Shown here piece after piece: positions 18,371-27,787 of a stretch of DNA of 64,000 nucleotides (position 1 is its first letter; each line of letters begins with the position of its first letter). The stretch covers positions 62,001-126,000 of the forward strand of contig CAZVZG010000005.1 of NCBI GenBank assembly GCA_964630785.1, in the 5' to 3' direction. This DNA comes from JADLCX01 sp964630785 (GTDB taxonomy: Bacteria > Planctomycetota > Phycisphaerae > Phycisphaerales > UBA1924). A model generated the notes under the pieces. That model saw only the letters and a program-made list of their open reading frames with translations, made no database searches and was not told the DNA's origin. Position numbers and translations under genes: made by a program.

Positions 18371-18485
18371 GTTCGGGACGGCGCCGAAAAGCTCGCCGGC
18401 AGAGCGGGAAGATAGCCGCGATGTGCGGTCGGGTCATCCCGGATGAGCCGCCGCGGCAACGCACGCCGAACTCAAGCGAAGAAAA

Positions 18486-18513
18486 GCCCCCTCGACCGTG
18501 CGGTCGAGGGGGC
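18486..18513 (-). terminator. Intrinsic terminator of the giant repeat-protein gene
   Basis: A perfect 12-bp stem, GCCCCCTCGACC (18486-18497) against GGTCGAGGGGGC (18502-18513), with loop GTGC. On the minus strand it is followed by TTTTCTTCG, a T-rich tail. It lies about 40 bp beyond the stop codon of the gene at 18551-27328. Confidence 0.85.
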
Positions 18514-18550
18514 GTGCGGAGGTCTTGCAGTTTGGTCTCAGGCGATCGAT

Positions 18551-21500
18551 TTACGGGCAACCCGCGAACCAGGCGGCCAGGAAGTCGAACAGATCCTGCA
18601 CCGTCACCTCACCGCTGCGGTTCACGTCGGCCGGGCAGGCGGGCGGCGGTTCGGTCACCGGCGCCGGGTTCTCCGCGTCGAACGGTACGTTCTTGGCCGC
18701 GATGGTGAAGGCGAAGTCGTGGTTGACGTCGGTCCAGCGGACGATCCCGCGTCCGGGGGCGATCTGCTGGCCGGAGCCGAACCGGATCGGGCATTCCGTG
18801 CAGTCGTTGCTGTTCCAGGCGAAGTAGGCCCGCTGGATCTGGTTGAACGTGTCCTCAACCGAGAGCGACAGCCAGTAGTTGCGTCCGCCGTGCAGGTACA
18901 GGCCCATCGGGTAGTCGTTGGTGCCCATCGGGCAGAAGCGGACTTTGTAGAGCCGCAGGTTGGGAACGCCGTCGATGGTCGCGTAGCAGTCGAGCGGCTC
19001 GATCTTGTCGGCGCGGAATCGGTAGGCCGGGACGCCGATCAGGTCCCAATCCGGGTTGTCGCAGTCGTTGCGGTAGATCTCCAGCCAAGACGTGAAGGAT
19101 TCCGAGTTGCAGTTGGTGTAGATGTAGCCCTCGATGTAGCAGACCATCCAGTCGACCGGCCGGCAGCACTCCTCGTGATCGGCCGCGACCGGGCAGACCG
19201 CCGGCGGGGTCACGAAGTTGTCGGCCGCGCGGGAGTTGCGCGCCGGCGAGACCGACTTCTCCGATCGCGTGCCGCCCGCCGTGGCGCAGGCCTCGGGCAC
19301 GCCGCCGTCATAGATGATCTTGCAGTGGTCGCACTCGGTGCAGAAGGCGAGATCGACGCACTCGATGCAGCACTCGTCGAGCGGACGCCAGGTGTCGTCG
19401 ACGCCGACCTCCATCTTCTTGGGCACCGAACCGAGCACGCGGCCGAGCTCCGAGGTGACCCAGTACGCCTCGTACGCGGGCGTGTTGAGCTCGCCCACGC
19501 CCTGGAGCGACCACCAGTAGGTCTTGCCGCCGCGCAGCCAGATCTTGTCGTCGGGGAACTCGTACTTGAAGTCCACCATCTGCAGGCCCGTGGCGTCGGG
19601 CGCGCCGATGACGCAGTACTGGGTGAGGTCCCACATCTTGATCATCTCGCCGGGGCAGCCGTCACAATCCTCGTAGAGCGTCAGCTTGGCCTTGTAGGGC
19701 AGGGCGGTGTTCTGACGGATGAGCATCGAACCGGCGAACTTCTTGATGTGGTGGAACTCGCCCGGCTCGAGGTAGAAGTCGGCCGCGGCCTTGATCTCCG
19801 GGAACTCGTTGTGCACGGGCTTCATGGAGAGCACGCCGTTGCCGTTGGCGGCCTCCCGGCGACCGTTGTCCCAGCAGCACTCGGTGCACCAGCAGCACTC
19901 CTCGGGCGGCTTGATTTGGACGCACGCCGTTGGGCTGTCGACATCTGAGCACGGAGCCTGATCGGAGCAGTCGCCATCGGTGCGGGTGCTGACCCGCAGG
20001 AAGTAGCACGCCACGTCATCCGGATCGGTCAACCCGAGGTCCAGACAGCAGCTCTGCGCGGTCGCGTTCTCCGAGAGCGGGATTGGCGTGAACGAGGGCT
20101 CGCCCTCACGCTGACGGAACCACTGGAAGGTGAGACAGCGAGCGTGCGGATCGGCGCAAACGATCGCCGACTCGGCCGCGTAGTCGTAGGGGAACTGGTA
20201 CGGCCGGATCACGTACGGATCCGGGTTGCAATCGGCGTAGTCGGGGAACCGCGGGCAGAGGAAGATCGGCACGCCCGGGCACTCGCGCCGGCCCTGCAGG
20301 CAGACGTTGACAGTGCCGCACTTGATCTCGAAGTAGACGCAGGTCCGGCAGAGGCCGACCGGATCAAGGCCGCAGTATTCGACGCTCAGCCGGTAGATGC
20401 CGCACTGCTGGGGCTGGAGCGCCGGGATGGCCAGGCGGTAGACGTTGCTGCACTGGGTCGTGCCCGTGGTCGGCTGGAGCGTGAAGCTGGTCGGCGCCGA
20501 CGGCGAGATGCTGCAATCCGAGTCGTTCGGCGGCAGCGTCGCCAGCGGGTCGGTGAGCTTCTCGATGACATAGCGCACCGGAACGGGCATGCCGCCGCCC
20601 GACGGTGGGAAGCTGATGCACCCCGGACCGGGCTGGCCGGTGGGCGGGCAGAGCATCAGGTCGGACCCGAAGCAGAAGTTGAACTCGACCGGCTGGCCGA
20701 CGCAGACGCTGCGACGGCGAATGTCGACCGACACCTGCGGCGGAGTCAACACGTCGAGGCAGAACGGCTCGCAGCACGAGCAGTTCTTCTCGTCGTTCAA
20801 GTTGGTGCAACTGACACACACGTCGTAGTTGCCGTCGTCGGAGTTCTCAAGGCTGCGGATGCAGAACTGACGGCTCTCGCCGGAGCCGACGAGCCGGTAC
20901 TTGGCCGTCGGACTGTTCGGATCACCGAGCGTGAGGGCCTGTCCGTTCTTGCGGATGGTGATCGCCGCCTGGCAGCACGGCGGGGCGGTGAAGGTGAACG
21001 GCACGCACAGCTCGCCGCCCACGCAGACCTTGTAGTCGGGAATCGGGCTCGGGCACGGCGGCTGGTAAACACTCAGGTCGGTGCACGCGGTATCGATGGC
21101 GCACTTGCCGTCGGCCAACCCGCCGCAGGTGACGTCGATGCAGTAGGTGCCCGCGTCGGCGAGCGTTGCGCCCGAGCAGCCGGCGCCCGCCGGGCCGCCG
21201 ATGAACACGCGGCAGTTGACGATGCGCGACGCGGTGATCGGGTCACACGTGTACTGGCCGCTGCCCGTGCCCTGAGTGAGTGGGACGCGGCTTCCGTCCA
21301 CCAGCTTGTAGATCGTGATGGAGCGATCGCAGGTGTCGGCGTTGCAGCCCGGCACGCCGCAGGTCGGCACGGGGAACCGGCCCGTGAAGCGGATCTGCTG
21401 GCACCCGCCGATGCACACGCACGCGGTGCTGGTCTCGGCGGTCGCGATCGGCGACTCGAGGATGCACAGCGGTGTGCAGTATTCACGCGTAGCGCACTTG

Positions 21501-24500
21501 CCGGTGGGCACGCCGGCACAGGAGGCCTGGATGCAGTAGTTGCCGCAGTTGGCCCCGTTGGCGTTGGAGATGCTCACGACGCAAGTAATCCGGCGGTCGG
21601 TTCCGGTCGGCGGCGAGCAGGTCACCGATGTTGTCGACGTGGTGCCGCCGGAAACGTCGGTGCGGGTGCCGTTGAGCGGCAGCGTCACCTCAGCGCCCGT
21701 GACGGGCCGACGCTTGAGAACAACGCTGGGCGTGCACTGCTCGGGCGAGCAGTAGATGCAATCGCCCACCGGGAAATCAGCGTAGAGCGTGATGGTCTGG
21801 TTGCCGCCGTTGCAGACGTACTTGGCCTCGTCGCCGCCCGGGGCGGGCGGCGGCAGCACGCACAGGTTGGAGCAGTACTCGGCCGTGCCGCACTTGCCCT
21901 CGGCCAGGTTGCCGCATGTGGATTGCACGCAGTAGGCCGCGCAATCGCTCGGCTGAGCGCCGGTCACCGTCACGGTGCAGTTGATCGCTCGCCCACCCGA
22001 AACCACCGTCACCGGCGAGCACGTCACCGAGATCCGCGGGACGACCGCGGGCGGGTTGGCCGGGTCGAACAGGGGCTGCACGGTGCCGTCGGTGAAGCGG
22101 CGGACGACCCGCACGTAGGGCGTGCATGGCGCCGGGCTGTTGGAGCAGAAGGTGCAGTTGGGGTTCGGGAAGAAGCCCTGGAGATTGATCGTCTGGTTGC
22201 CGCCGACACAGACGCGCTGCGTCGGATCACCCGACGCCGTCGGGCTCGGCACCACGCACAGGGTCGTGCAGATCTCTCTGTAGCCGCACTTGCCCGCGGC
22301 GACCAACTCTGGGCAGGCCGCCGCCCGAACCACGTACGCGGCGCAATCGGCCGCGGTCGCGTCGCCGATGTTGAGCCGGCAGTTGTAGGTGCGTGTCGTG
22401 GTGTTGAAGGGATCGCAGGTCACGAACACCCGCGGCGTGGTGCCGGTCGGGTTGATCGGGATGTCCTCACCGCCGGTGGCGGTGCAGGAAGCCCGCTTGA
22501 CGACCTGGAATGAGCCGGTGCACGGGCTCGTCGGGCAGAAGGCGGTGCAGCTCAGGTCCGGGAAGGTCACCGCGAAGTTGAAGAACTGGTCGCCGTTCAC
22601 GCACACGGTCTTGGCCGGATCGATCGAGAGCGTGGGGTTGGGAACGATGCACAGCTTGGTGCACGATTCGACCGGCGTGCACTTGTTGGTGTCCGCGAGG
22701 TTACTGCAGTTGGCCCGGATGCAGTAGCTGGCGCAATCGGTGTTGTCGGCGTTGTTGATGGTGACACGGCAGTTGATCTGGCGGTCGCCGTTGGGCAGGG
22801 TGATCGGCGATGGATCGCACACGACCGTCGCGTGCCCGCCGGTGTGGAGCGTCTGCTCGCTTCCGTTGGCCAGCCGCTTGATGATCGATGCGCTGGGCGT
22901 GCAGGCGGTGGCGCAGCCGGGGCTCACGGCGCACAGGCTGCGGGGGAACGTCGCCGAGAAGTTCATGAGCTGGCTGCCGCCGACGCAGACGATCTTGTCC
23001 GGATCGGAGGTCGTGACCGGCGTGGGCACCACGCACAGCGCACTGCAGGCCTCGACCGTCGGACACTTGCTGGCGTCCACGCCGCTGCAACTCGCGCGGA
23101 TGCAGTAACGTGCGCAGTCGTCCGGCGATGCGTTGGTGATGCTCACGTGGCAGTTCTGCGTCCGCGTGGTCGTGTTGAACGGGTCGCAGGTGATGGTCGC
23201 GTTGCCGAGCGTGCCGTTGATCGGCAGCGTGACGTCGGGCCCGGACACCGGCCGCTTGACAATCGTGACCAGCGGGGTGCACGAGGTCGTCGTGCAGAAG
23301 GTGCACGAGCTGAGCGGGAAGGTCGCCGAGAGGTCGATGGTCTGGGTGCCGCCCACGCAGACGGTCTTTTCGGGCACCGGCGCCGCGGCCGTGGGCGGCA
23401 GGGCCACGCACAGGTTCGTCGTGTACATGCCGGTGCACTTGTCGGCCGCCGGCAGGTTGGAACAGTTGCCCGAGATCTTGTATTCGGCGCAGTTGGCGTC
23501 GTTGGCGTTGGTGATCGTGACGATGCAGTTGATGGAGCGGGTCGTGCTGTCGAACGGCTGGCACGTCACCGTGGTGGTCGACGTGCCTTGGCCGCCGATC
23601 GTGTCGTTCCGCGGCGAACTCTGCGAGAGCGTCACGAACGACGCATCGACCGAACGCTTGCGGGCGACGACCACGGACGGCGTGCACGAGGTCGGCGAGC
23701 AGTAGATGCAGTTGCCCACCGGGAAAGCCATCGACAGGGCGATGGTCTGCGTCCCGCCGCGGCAGACGGTCTTGGGCGGATCGCCCGAGCCCGTGAGCGG
23801 GTCGAGCACGCACAGGTTAGTGCACCAGGTGGCCTCGCCGCACTTGTCCACGGCGACCGCGCCGCACGGCGCCGCGTTGGACAGATTGCTGCACCCCGCC
23901 ACGATGCAGTATTGCGCACAATCGCTGGGCTGAGCGCCGGTGAAGGTCACCGTGCAGTTCACGCGCGTGCCCGTGTTGATCGGGCTGCACGCCACGCTCA
24001 CGCGGCCGGTCTGGCCGATCGGCAGGGCCACGTCGGGCTGGCCGGGGACCCGCTTGAGAATGCTGACCGAGCGCACGCACGCGGGCGTCGGGCACCACGG
24101 CGTGGCGCAGGTCGCGGGCCCGCTGAAGTCGGCGAAGAGGCTGATCGTCTGATTGCCGGACACGCAGACGGTCTTGGACGTGTCGCCGCCGGCGGTCGGG
24201 GGAGGCGTCACACACAGGTTTGCGCACGCGGTCGCCGGCTGGCACTTGTTGGCCGGCAGGTTGCAGTCGATCGTGGCGCAGTACCGCCCGCTGTCGCAGT
24301 CGTCCGGGCTGGTGAATGTCACGCGGCAGTTTCGCGTCACACGGACCACGCCGTTCGCGTCGGGAATCCCCGGAACGTCGGGGTCGCAGGTGATCACCGC
24401 GTTGGGCCGGCCGGTGAAGGGCTGGGCTTGAGACGCCGGCGAAGCCTGGTACGTGTACGCGACCGTCGGGCTGCAGGCCACGGGCGGAACACGCGGTGTG

Positions 24501-27328
24501 TTGCACGGGTGCAGCGGGTCGTTGTCGATGAGGCAGGTGATCGGCTGAGGCGTGGTGGGCAGGACCGTCCACGCGAACGCGAACTCGACGCACTGCGTGC
24601 CGTTGCGGCACACCGTCTTGTCGCCGGTAGTAGCGACCGTCGGCGGATTCACAACGTACAGGCGCGCCTGGCAAACGCCCAGCGGGCAACCCGCGCTGGG
24701 ATCACAGGAGGTGTACAGCGGGGCCAGGGGCACGGTGGGCAGGAAGATGTTGGCGCCGTTGCACAGGTACTGGCCGCGGGTCACTTTGACGCGGAAGTAC
24801 GCGTCGTCGGCCGCAACGGCGGATGCGATGCTCAGCGTCGAGCTTGTCCCGTCCGGAGTGACCGTGACGGTGTACCCCGGGACGCCGGCGAGCGGGGTCT
24901 CGGCGCAGGTCACGCGATCGACGCGGAACCACTCGAACGCCAGCGGGATCGCCGGGCTCGACGGCGGGTCGCAGTTGGCGGTCGCCGTGAACGACTGCGA
25001 GCCACCCGGGCAGACGACCTTGTCGGCGAACGTGCTGACCACGATATCGGTACGGGCCTCGTCGGCGCCCATGTCGCTCTGGCACTGCAACGGGCGGCAG
25101 GTGTTGTCGCGGTCCTGACCGGTGCCCAGACCGGTGCAGTTCTCGTCGTGTCCAGAGCTCGCGGCGGTGTCGTCGTAATCCTTGAGGAACGCGTCAATAA
25201 ACGCGGCAACGGCCGTCGGATCGGTCGTATCGATCGGGTCCACCTCGCCGCGCTGGCCGCGGGCTTCAGGGATGGGGCTCACCGAACCGAGGTCGATGAG
25301 GAAGCCGACGATCGAGCGGGAGAGGTCGTAGTTGGCGTGGTCGATGCAGGGCGAGTTGCACTGCAGGTGGACGTTCATCCCGATCACGCCCGAACTCTCA
25401 AAGCTCGGGTCGTTGTCGTCGAGGTTGGCGCCGGTGGTGGACGGCTTCCAGCAGCCCTTGAGGTTGGAGTTCGGAATGCCGCCGGGAACGTTGTCGGGGT
25501 ATTGCGCGAACGTGCCTACGTCAACGAACGAGAAGCTCGCCTTCACCGCCGTCGCACCGCGGAAGTTCACGTCGGTCTGGGCCGGAGCGTAGCCGTAGCT
25601 GAACGAGCCGTTGACGTCGTCCGGGCCGCGCTGGTTCTGCGTGACGATCGAGTTCACCAGCGTGGGCAGAGAGAGCGTGCCGCCGCAGTGAACGCCGGTG
25701 CCCGCCGTGAACCGGATCGGGCTGGTTGTCGGCCGAGCCGAGCCGAGCCGAGCCGAGAGGTTGCGGGCGATGGTGGTGTGCAGGATGCGGGGCGAGGCGT
25801 CGCCGAGCACGGCGATGCCGCCGCCGGCCACGCTGCCGACGTTTTGGGTGATCTGGCAGTTGTAGACCAGCGTGGTCGTGTCCTTGCCTTGACCGCTGAT
25901 CGAGATGGCGCCGCCGTTGGCGGCCTCATTGCCCTTGAACAGGCAGTCGTTGTACATCGGGCTGCCGAACTCGGCGTCCGAGCCGCCGCCGCGGGAGTTC
26001 GCGGGGGTGTTGCCGGCGAAGTCCTCGGCCGCGATGTTGTTGATGAAGCAACACTCGATGTACGCGTTGGTACCGCCGCTCGACCCGGCGCCACCGGCAC
26101 GCCCGCCGCCGACCGCCACCGCCCGATTGCCGATGAACTTGCACCGGCGGAAGATCGCCTGAGAGGTGACGTTCATCACGCCGCCGCCGCGGGGGGCCTG
26201 GTTGGCCTCGCCGATCGAGGTGCAGGTCGGCGCGGGGGTGCCGCACGCGGTCGGGCCCGGCGTAGCGCCGAGACAGTCGAGCGTGGGCGAGAGGCCGCCG
26301 AACGTGCAGCTGTTGAACTCGACCGCGGTCGCCTGGGTGTAAAGACCGCCACCTTGGAAGTTGGCACGGTTGCCGAAGAAATCAACCTCCGACGGGATCG
26401 GACCGTTGGGGCCGAGCCCATCCGGGTCGGACGTGCCGCCGTTGATGTACAAGCCACCGCCCTCGCTGTTGGCGGAGTTGCAGGTGAACAGCGAGCGACC
26501 GGCCGGTCCGTTGAGCAGCCCGAAGAACTTGGTCTGGGCGCCGGGATCGCCGCCGTTGTTGAAGTACAGACCGCCGCCGTCGGCATCATCCCCGCCCAGC
26601 GCCTGGTTGCAGGAGAACACGCAGCTCTCGATCCGGGCGTCGGTGCCCTCGATGGACACGCCGCCGCCGAACCCGTTCTGAGCCACGTTGCGATAGAAAC
26701 GGACGTTCGTCAACTGCAATCCCGGCAGCGCCGACGTGCCGTTGCTCTGGATAAACAGGCCGCCGCCGCGGGTGAACGAGGAGTTGTCCTGCACGAAGCA
26801 GTTGGTCAGCCCGACTTGTGCATTCGGACCACCCACGGCACGAAGCGCGCCGCCCTGTCCCGCCTGGCCGTTGCACAGCGTGAGGTTCAAGAGGAAGAGC
26901 TGGCCCGCCGTCTCCACGTTGAACAGCCGGTAGTTGGGGCTCACGCCCACCGGCAGTGTCGCCGACGGTTGCCGACGGATCACCAGGTTGGATGGGTTCG
27001 CGGGGTTCGAGGAGCCCGCGGCCTGCACGCCGTTGATGGTGATCGACGTCCCCTGGATAGTGCGGGTGCCCGTGAACGCCTCGTTGGTCAGACCATCGAG
27101 CCGCCACGGCCGGTCGAGGCAATACACACCTTCGGGCACGTTGATGATCGTGCCGCCCGCGGGGCTCGCAGAGATCGCGGCGTCGATCGCGTTGCGCAAG
27201 ACGTTTCCGTTGGCGACGCAGTCGGCGCCGGGCGCCGGCAGGTTGACCGTTGTCTGCGCACTCGCGTTGCCGACAACTGAGGCCAGCGCCAGCGCGGCCA
27301 GACACACCAAGCGTGACTTCTTGAACAT
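18551..27328 (-). CDS. Giant exported beta-helix and Ig-repeat protein with C-terminal dockerin-like tag
   Basis: 2925 residues from the ATG at 27328 (MFKKSRLVCLAALALASVV, signal peptide of about 24 residues). Residues about 30-700 are a right-handed parallel beta-helix of the polymorphic-outer-membrane type, with recurrent GGGLYI/GGGV and NSxF turns. From about 756 to 2480 there are cysteine-rich Ig-like domains of roughly 125 residues, each opening with KTVCVGGxQTI and ending with DCAxYCIxAxCSNL...CTxLCV. Two related modules of about 190 residues follow (about 2490-2690 and 2700-2890), then a single dockerin-like tag, CPADVNRSGEVTVQDLFDF...AGCP. The protein should be secreted, stabilised by disulfides, and sorted or anchored through the tag. 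An upstream in-frame start at 27589 is rejected because it would bury the signal peptide. A T-tailed terminator lies downstream. The function is unknown; adhesion or a surface layer is possible. Confidence 0.85.
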   Translation of the reverse strand: MFKKSRLVCLAALALASVVGNASAQTTVNLPAPGADCVANGNVLRNAIDAAISASPAGGTIINVPEGVYCLDRPWRLDGLTNEAFTGTRTIQGTSITINGVQAAGSSNPANPSNLVIRRQPSATLPVGVSPNYRLFNVETAGQLFLLNLTLCNGQAGQGGALRAVGGPNAQVGLTNCFVQDNSSFTRGGGLFIQSNGTSALPGLQLTNVRFYRNVAQNGFGGGVSIEGTDARIESCVFSCNQALGGDDADGGGLYFNNGGDPGAQTKFFGLLNGPAGRSLFTCNSANSEGGGLYINGGTSDPDGLGPNGPIPSEVDFFGNRANFQGGGLYTQATAVEFNSCTFGGLSPTLDCLGATPGPTACGTPAPTCTSIGEANQAPRGGGVMNVTSQAIFRRCKFIGNRAVAVGGGRAGGAGSSGGTNAYIECCFINNIAAEDFAGNTPANSRGGGSDAEFGSPMYNDCLFKGNEAANGGAISISGQGKDTTTLVYNCQITQNVGSVAGGGIAVLGDASPRILHTTIARNLSARLGSARPTTSPIRFTAGTGVHCGGTLSLPTLVNSIVTQNQRGPDDVNGSFSYGYAPAQTDVNFRGATAVKASFSFVDVGTFAQYPDNVPGGIPNSNLKGCWKPSTTGANLDDNDPSFESSGVIGMNVHLQCNSPCIDHANYDLSRSIVGFLIDLGSVSPIPEARGQRGEVDPIDTTDPTAVAAFIDAFLKDYDDTAASSGHDENCTGLGTGQDRDNTCRPLQCQSDMGADEARTDIVVSTFADKVVCPGGSQSFTATANCDPPSSPAIPLAFEWFRVDRVTCAETPLAGVPGYTVTVTPDGTSSTLSIASAVAADDAYFRVKVTRGQYLCNGANIFLPTVPLAPLYTSCDPSAGCPLGVCQARLYVVNPPTVATTGDKTVCRNGTQCVEFAFAWTVLPTTPQPITCLIDNDPLHPCNTPRVPPVACSPTVAYTYQASPASQAQPFTGRPNAVITCDPDVPGIPDANGVVRVTRNCRVTFTSPDDCDSGRYCATIDCNLPANKCQPATACANLCVTPPPTAGGDTSKTVCVSGNQTISLFADFSGPATCATPWCPTPACVRSVSILKRVPGQPDVALPIGQTGRVSVACSPINTGTRVNCTVTFTGAQPSDCAQYCIVAGCSNLSNAAPCGAVAVDKCGEATWCTNLCVLDPLTGSGDPPKTVCRGGTQTIALSMAFPVGNCIYCSPTSCTPSVVVARKRSVDASFVTLSQSSPRNDTIGGQGTSTTTVTCQPFDSTTRSINCIVTITNANDANCAEYKISGNCSNLPAADKCTGMYTTNLCVALPPTAAAPVPEKTVCVGGTQTIDLSATFPLSSCTFCTTTSCTPLVTIVKRPVSGPDVTLPINGTLGNATITCDPFNTTTRTQNCHVSITNASPDDCARYCIRASCSGVDASKCPTVEACSALCVVPTPVTTSDPDKIVCVGGSQLMNFSATFPRSLCAVSPGCATACTPSASIIKRLANGSEQTLHTGGHATVVCDPSPITLPNGDRQINCRVTINNADNTDCASYCIRANCSNLADTNKCTPVESCTKLCIVPNPTLSIDPAKTVCVNGDQFFNFAVTFPDLSCTAFCPTSPCTGSFQVVKRASCTATGGEDIPINPTGTTPRVFVTCDPFNTTTRTYNCRLNIGDATAADCAAYVVRAAACPELVAAGKCGYREICTTLCVVPSPTASGDPTQRVCVGGNQTINLQGFFPNPNCTFCSNSPAPCTPYVRVVRRFTDGTVQPLFDPANPPAVVPRISVTCSPVTVVSGGRAINCTVTVTGAQPSDCAAYCVQSTCGNLAEGKCGTAEYCSNLCVLPPPAPGGDEAKYVCNGGNQTITLYADFPVGDCIYCSPEQCTPSVVLKRRPVTGAEVTLPLNGTRTDVSGGTTSTTSVTCSPPTGTDRRITCVVSISNANGANCGNYCIQASCAGVPTGKCATREYCTPLCILESPIATAETSTACVCIGGCQQIRFTGRFPVPTCGVPGCNADTCDRSITIYKLVDGSRVPLTQGTGSGQYTCDPITASRIVNCRVFIGGPAGAGCSGATLADAGTYCIDVTCGGLADGKCAIDTACTDLSVYQPPCPSPIPDYKVCVGGELCVPFTFTAPPCCQAAITIRKNGQALTLGDPNSPTAKYRLVGSGESRQFCIRSLENSDDGNYDVCVSCTNLNDEKNCSCCEPFCLDVLTPPQVSVDIRRRSVCVGQPVEFNFCFGSDLMLCPPTGQPGPGCISFPPSGGGMPVPVRYVIEKLTDPLATLPPNDSDCSISPSAPTSFTLQPTTGTTQCSNVYRLAIPALQPQQCGIYRLSVEYCGLDPVGLCRTCVYFEIKCGTVNVCLQGRRECPGVPIFLCPRFPDYADCNPDPYVIRPYQFPYDYAAESAIVCADPHARCLTFQWFRQREGEPSFTPIPLSENATAQSCCLDLGLTDPDDVACYFLRVSTRTDGDCSDQAPCSDVDSPTACVQIKPPEECCWCTECCWDNGRREAANGNGVLSMKPVHNEFPEIKAAADFYLEPGEFHHIKKFAGSMLIRQNTALPYKAKLTLYEDCDGCPGEMIKMWDLTQYCVIGAPDATGLQMVDFKYEFPDDKIWLRGGKTYWWSLQGVGELNTPAYEAYWVTSELGRVLGSVPKKMEVGVDDTWRPLDECCIECVDLAFCTECDHCKIIYDGGVPEACATAGGTRSEKSVSPARNSRAADNFVTPPAVCPVAADHEECCRPVDWMVCYIEGYIYTNCNSESFTSWLEIYRNDCDNPDWDLIGVPAYRFRADKIEPLDCYATIDGVPNLRLYKVRFCPMGTNDYPMGLYLHGGRNYWLSLSVEDTFNQIQRAYFAWNSNDCTECPIRFGSGQQIAPGRGIVRWTDVNHDFAFTIAAKNVPFDAENPAPVTEPPPACPADVNRSGEVTVQDLFDFLAAWFAGCP
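21080..24225 (-). repeat. Tandem cysteine-rich Ig-like repeats inside the giant protein
   Basis: About eight consecutive units of 125-135 codons, each recognisable by a (K/Q)xVCxxGxQ opening and a C-terminal DCAxYC and CTxLCV signature. More divergent units flank the block on both sides (to about 25060 and 20290). The DNA between units differs at many positions, so the array is old and diverged rather than a fresh tandem duplication. The boundaries are approximate. Confidence 0.75.
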
Positions 27329-27787
27329 CGGAAAAACTTTCGTAAGCACGGGCACACACCCCTTATTGAGGCTACCGAACGCCGTCTGACCACGAGTGGA
27401 TTGCGACTCAAACGCGGCACGTCCAGCACGCCGCCGAGAGCGCGCGACCGGGCGCACTCCCTGAACTCGGGGTGAGCATACCAAGACGTACCCGCTTGCC
27501 CGCAATCCCCACAAATGGGGTAGTTCATGGGTGAGGTGAGGCGAGCATTCGGGGCGAGGCAGCGTGCAAATCGCGCAATCACCGATCAATCAGGAACTTA
27601 CCGCCGCACCGCTCGGGGGCGGATCGGTGACATAGCGCCAAGTTTTTTTTCTGCAACTCGTTGCCAGATTGTCGCTTGCGCGGGTCGTCGGATGGTTGAT
27701 GGGGACAAGTTCCAAAGACAACGCGGGCCCGGCAACGAGTGCCGGGCCCGCGAGTTGGTAATCCGGGCTTGGACCGCGCTCGGCCGC
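27329..27787. other. Intergenic region between two dockerin-tagged protein genes
   Basis: 459 bp without a credible gene. It holds the 5' leader of the giant gene and, at its far end, the terminator hairpin (27722-27752) of the next minus-strand gene. The middle is slightly less GC-rich (TTTTTTTT near 27645-27652). No promoter boxes are clear enough to call. Confidence 0.6.
27722..27752 (-). terminator. Terminator of the NxxGxxAF-repeat gene
   Basis: A perfect 13-bp stem, CGCGGGCCCGGCA (27722-27734) against TGCCGGGCCCGCG (27740-27752), with a 5-base loop. It lies 35 bp past the stop codon of the minus-strand gene at 27788. The minus-strand tail GTTGTCTTTGG is only moderately T-rich. Confidence 0.8.

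Noticed and set aside
22832..27280. A 1482-codon plus-strand open frame opposite the giant protein gene
   Set aside because: The minus-strand frame has a signal peptide, repeated cysteines and a tag; the plus-strand frame has only low-complexity Ala/Arg/Gly/Val composition and no start signal.
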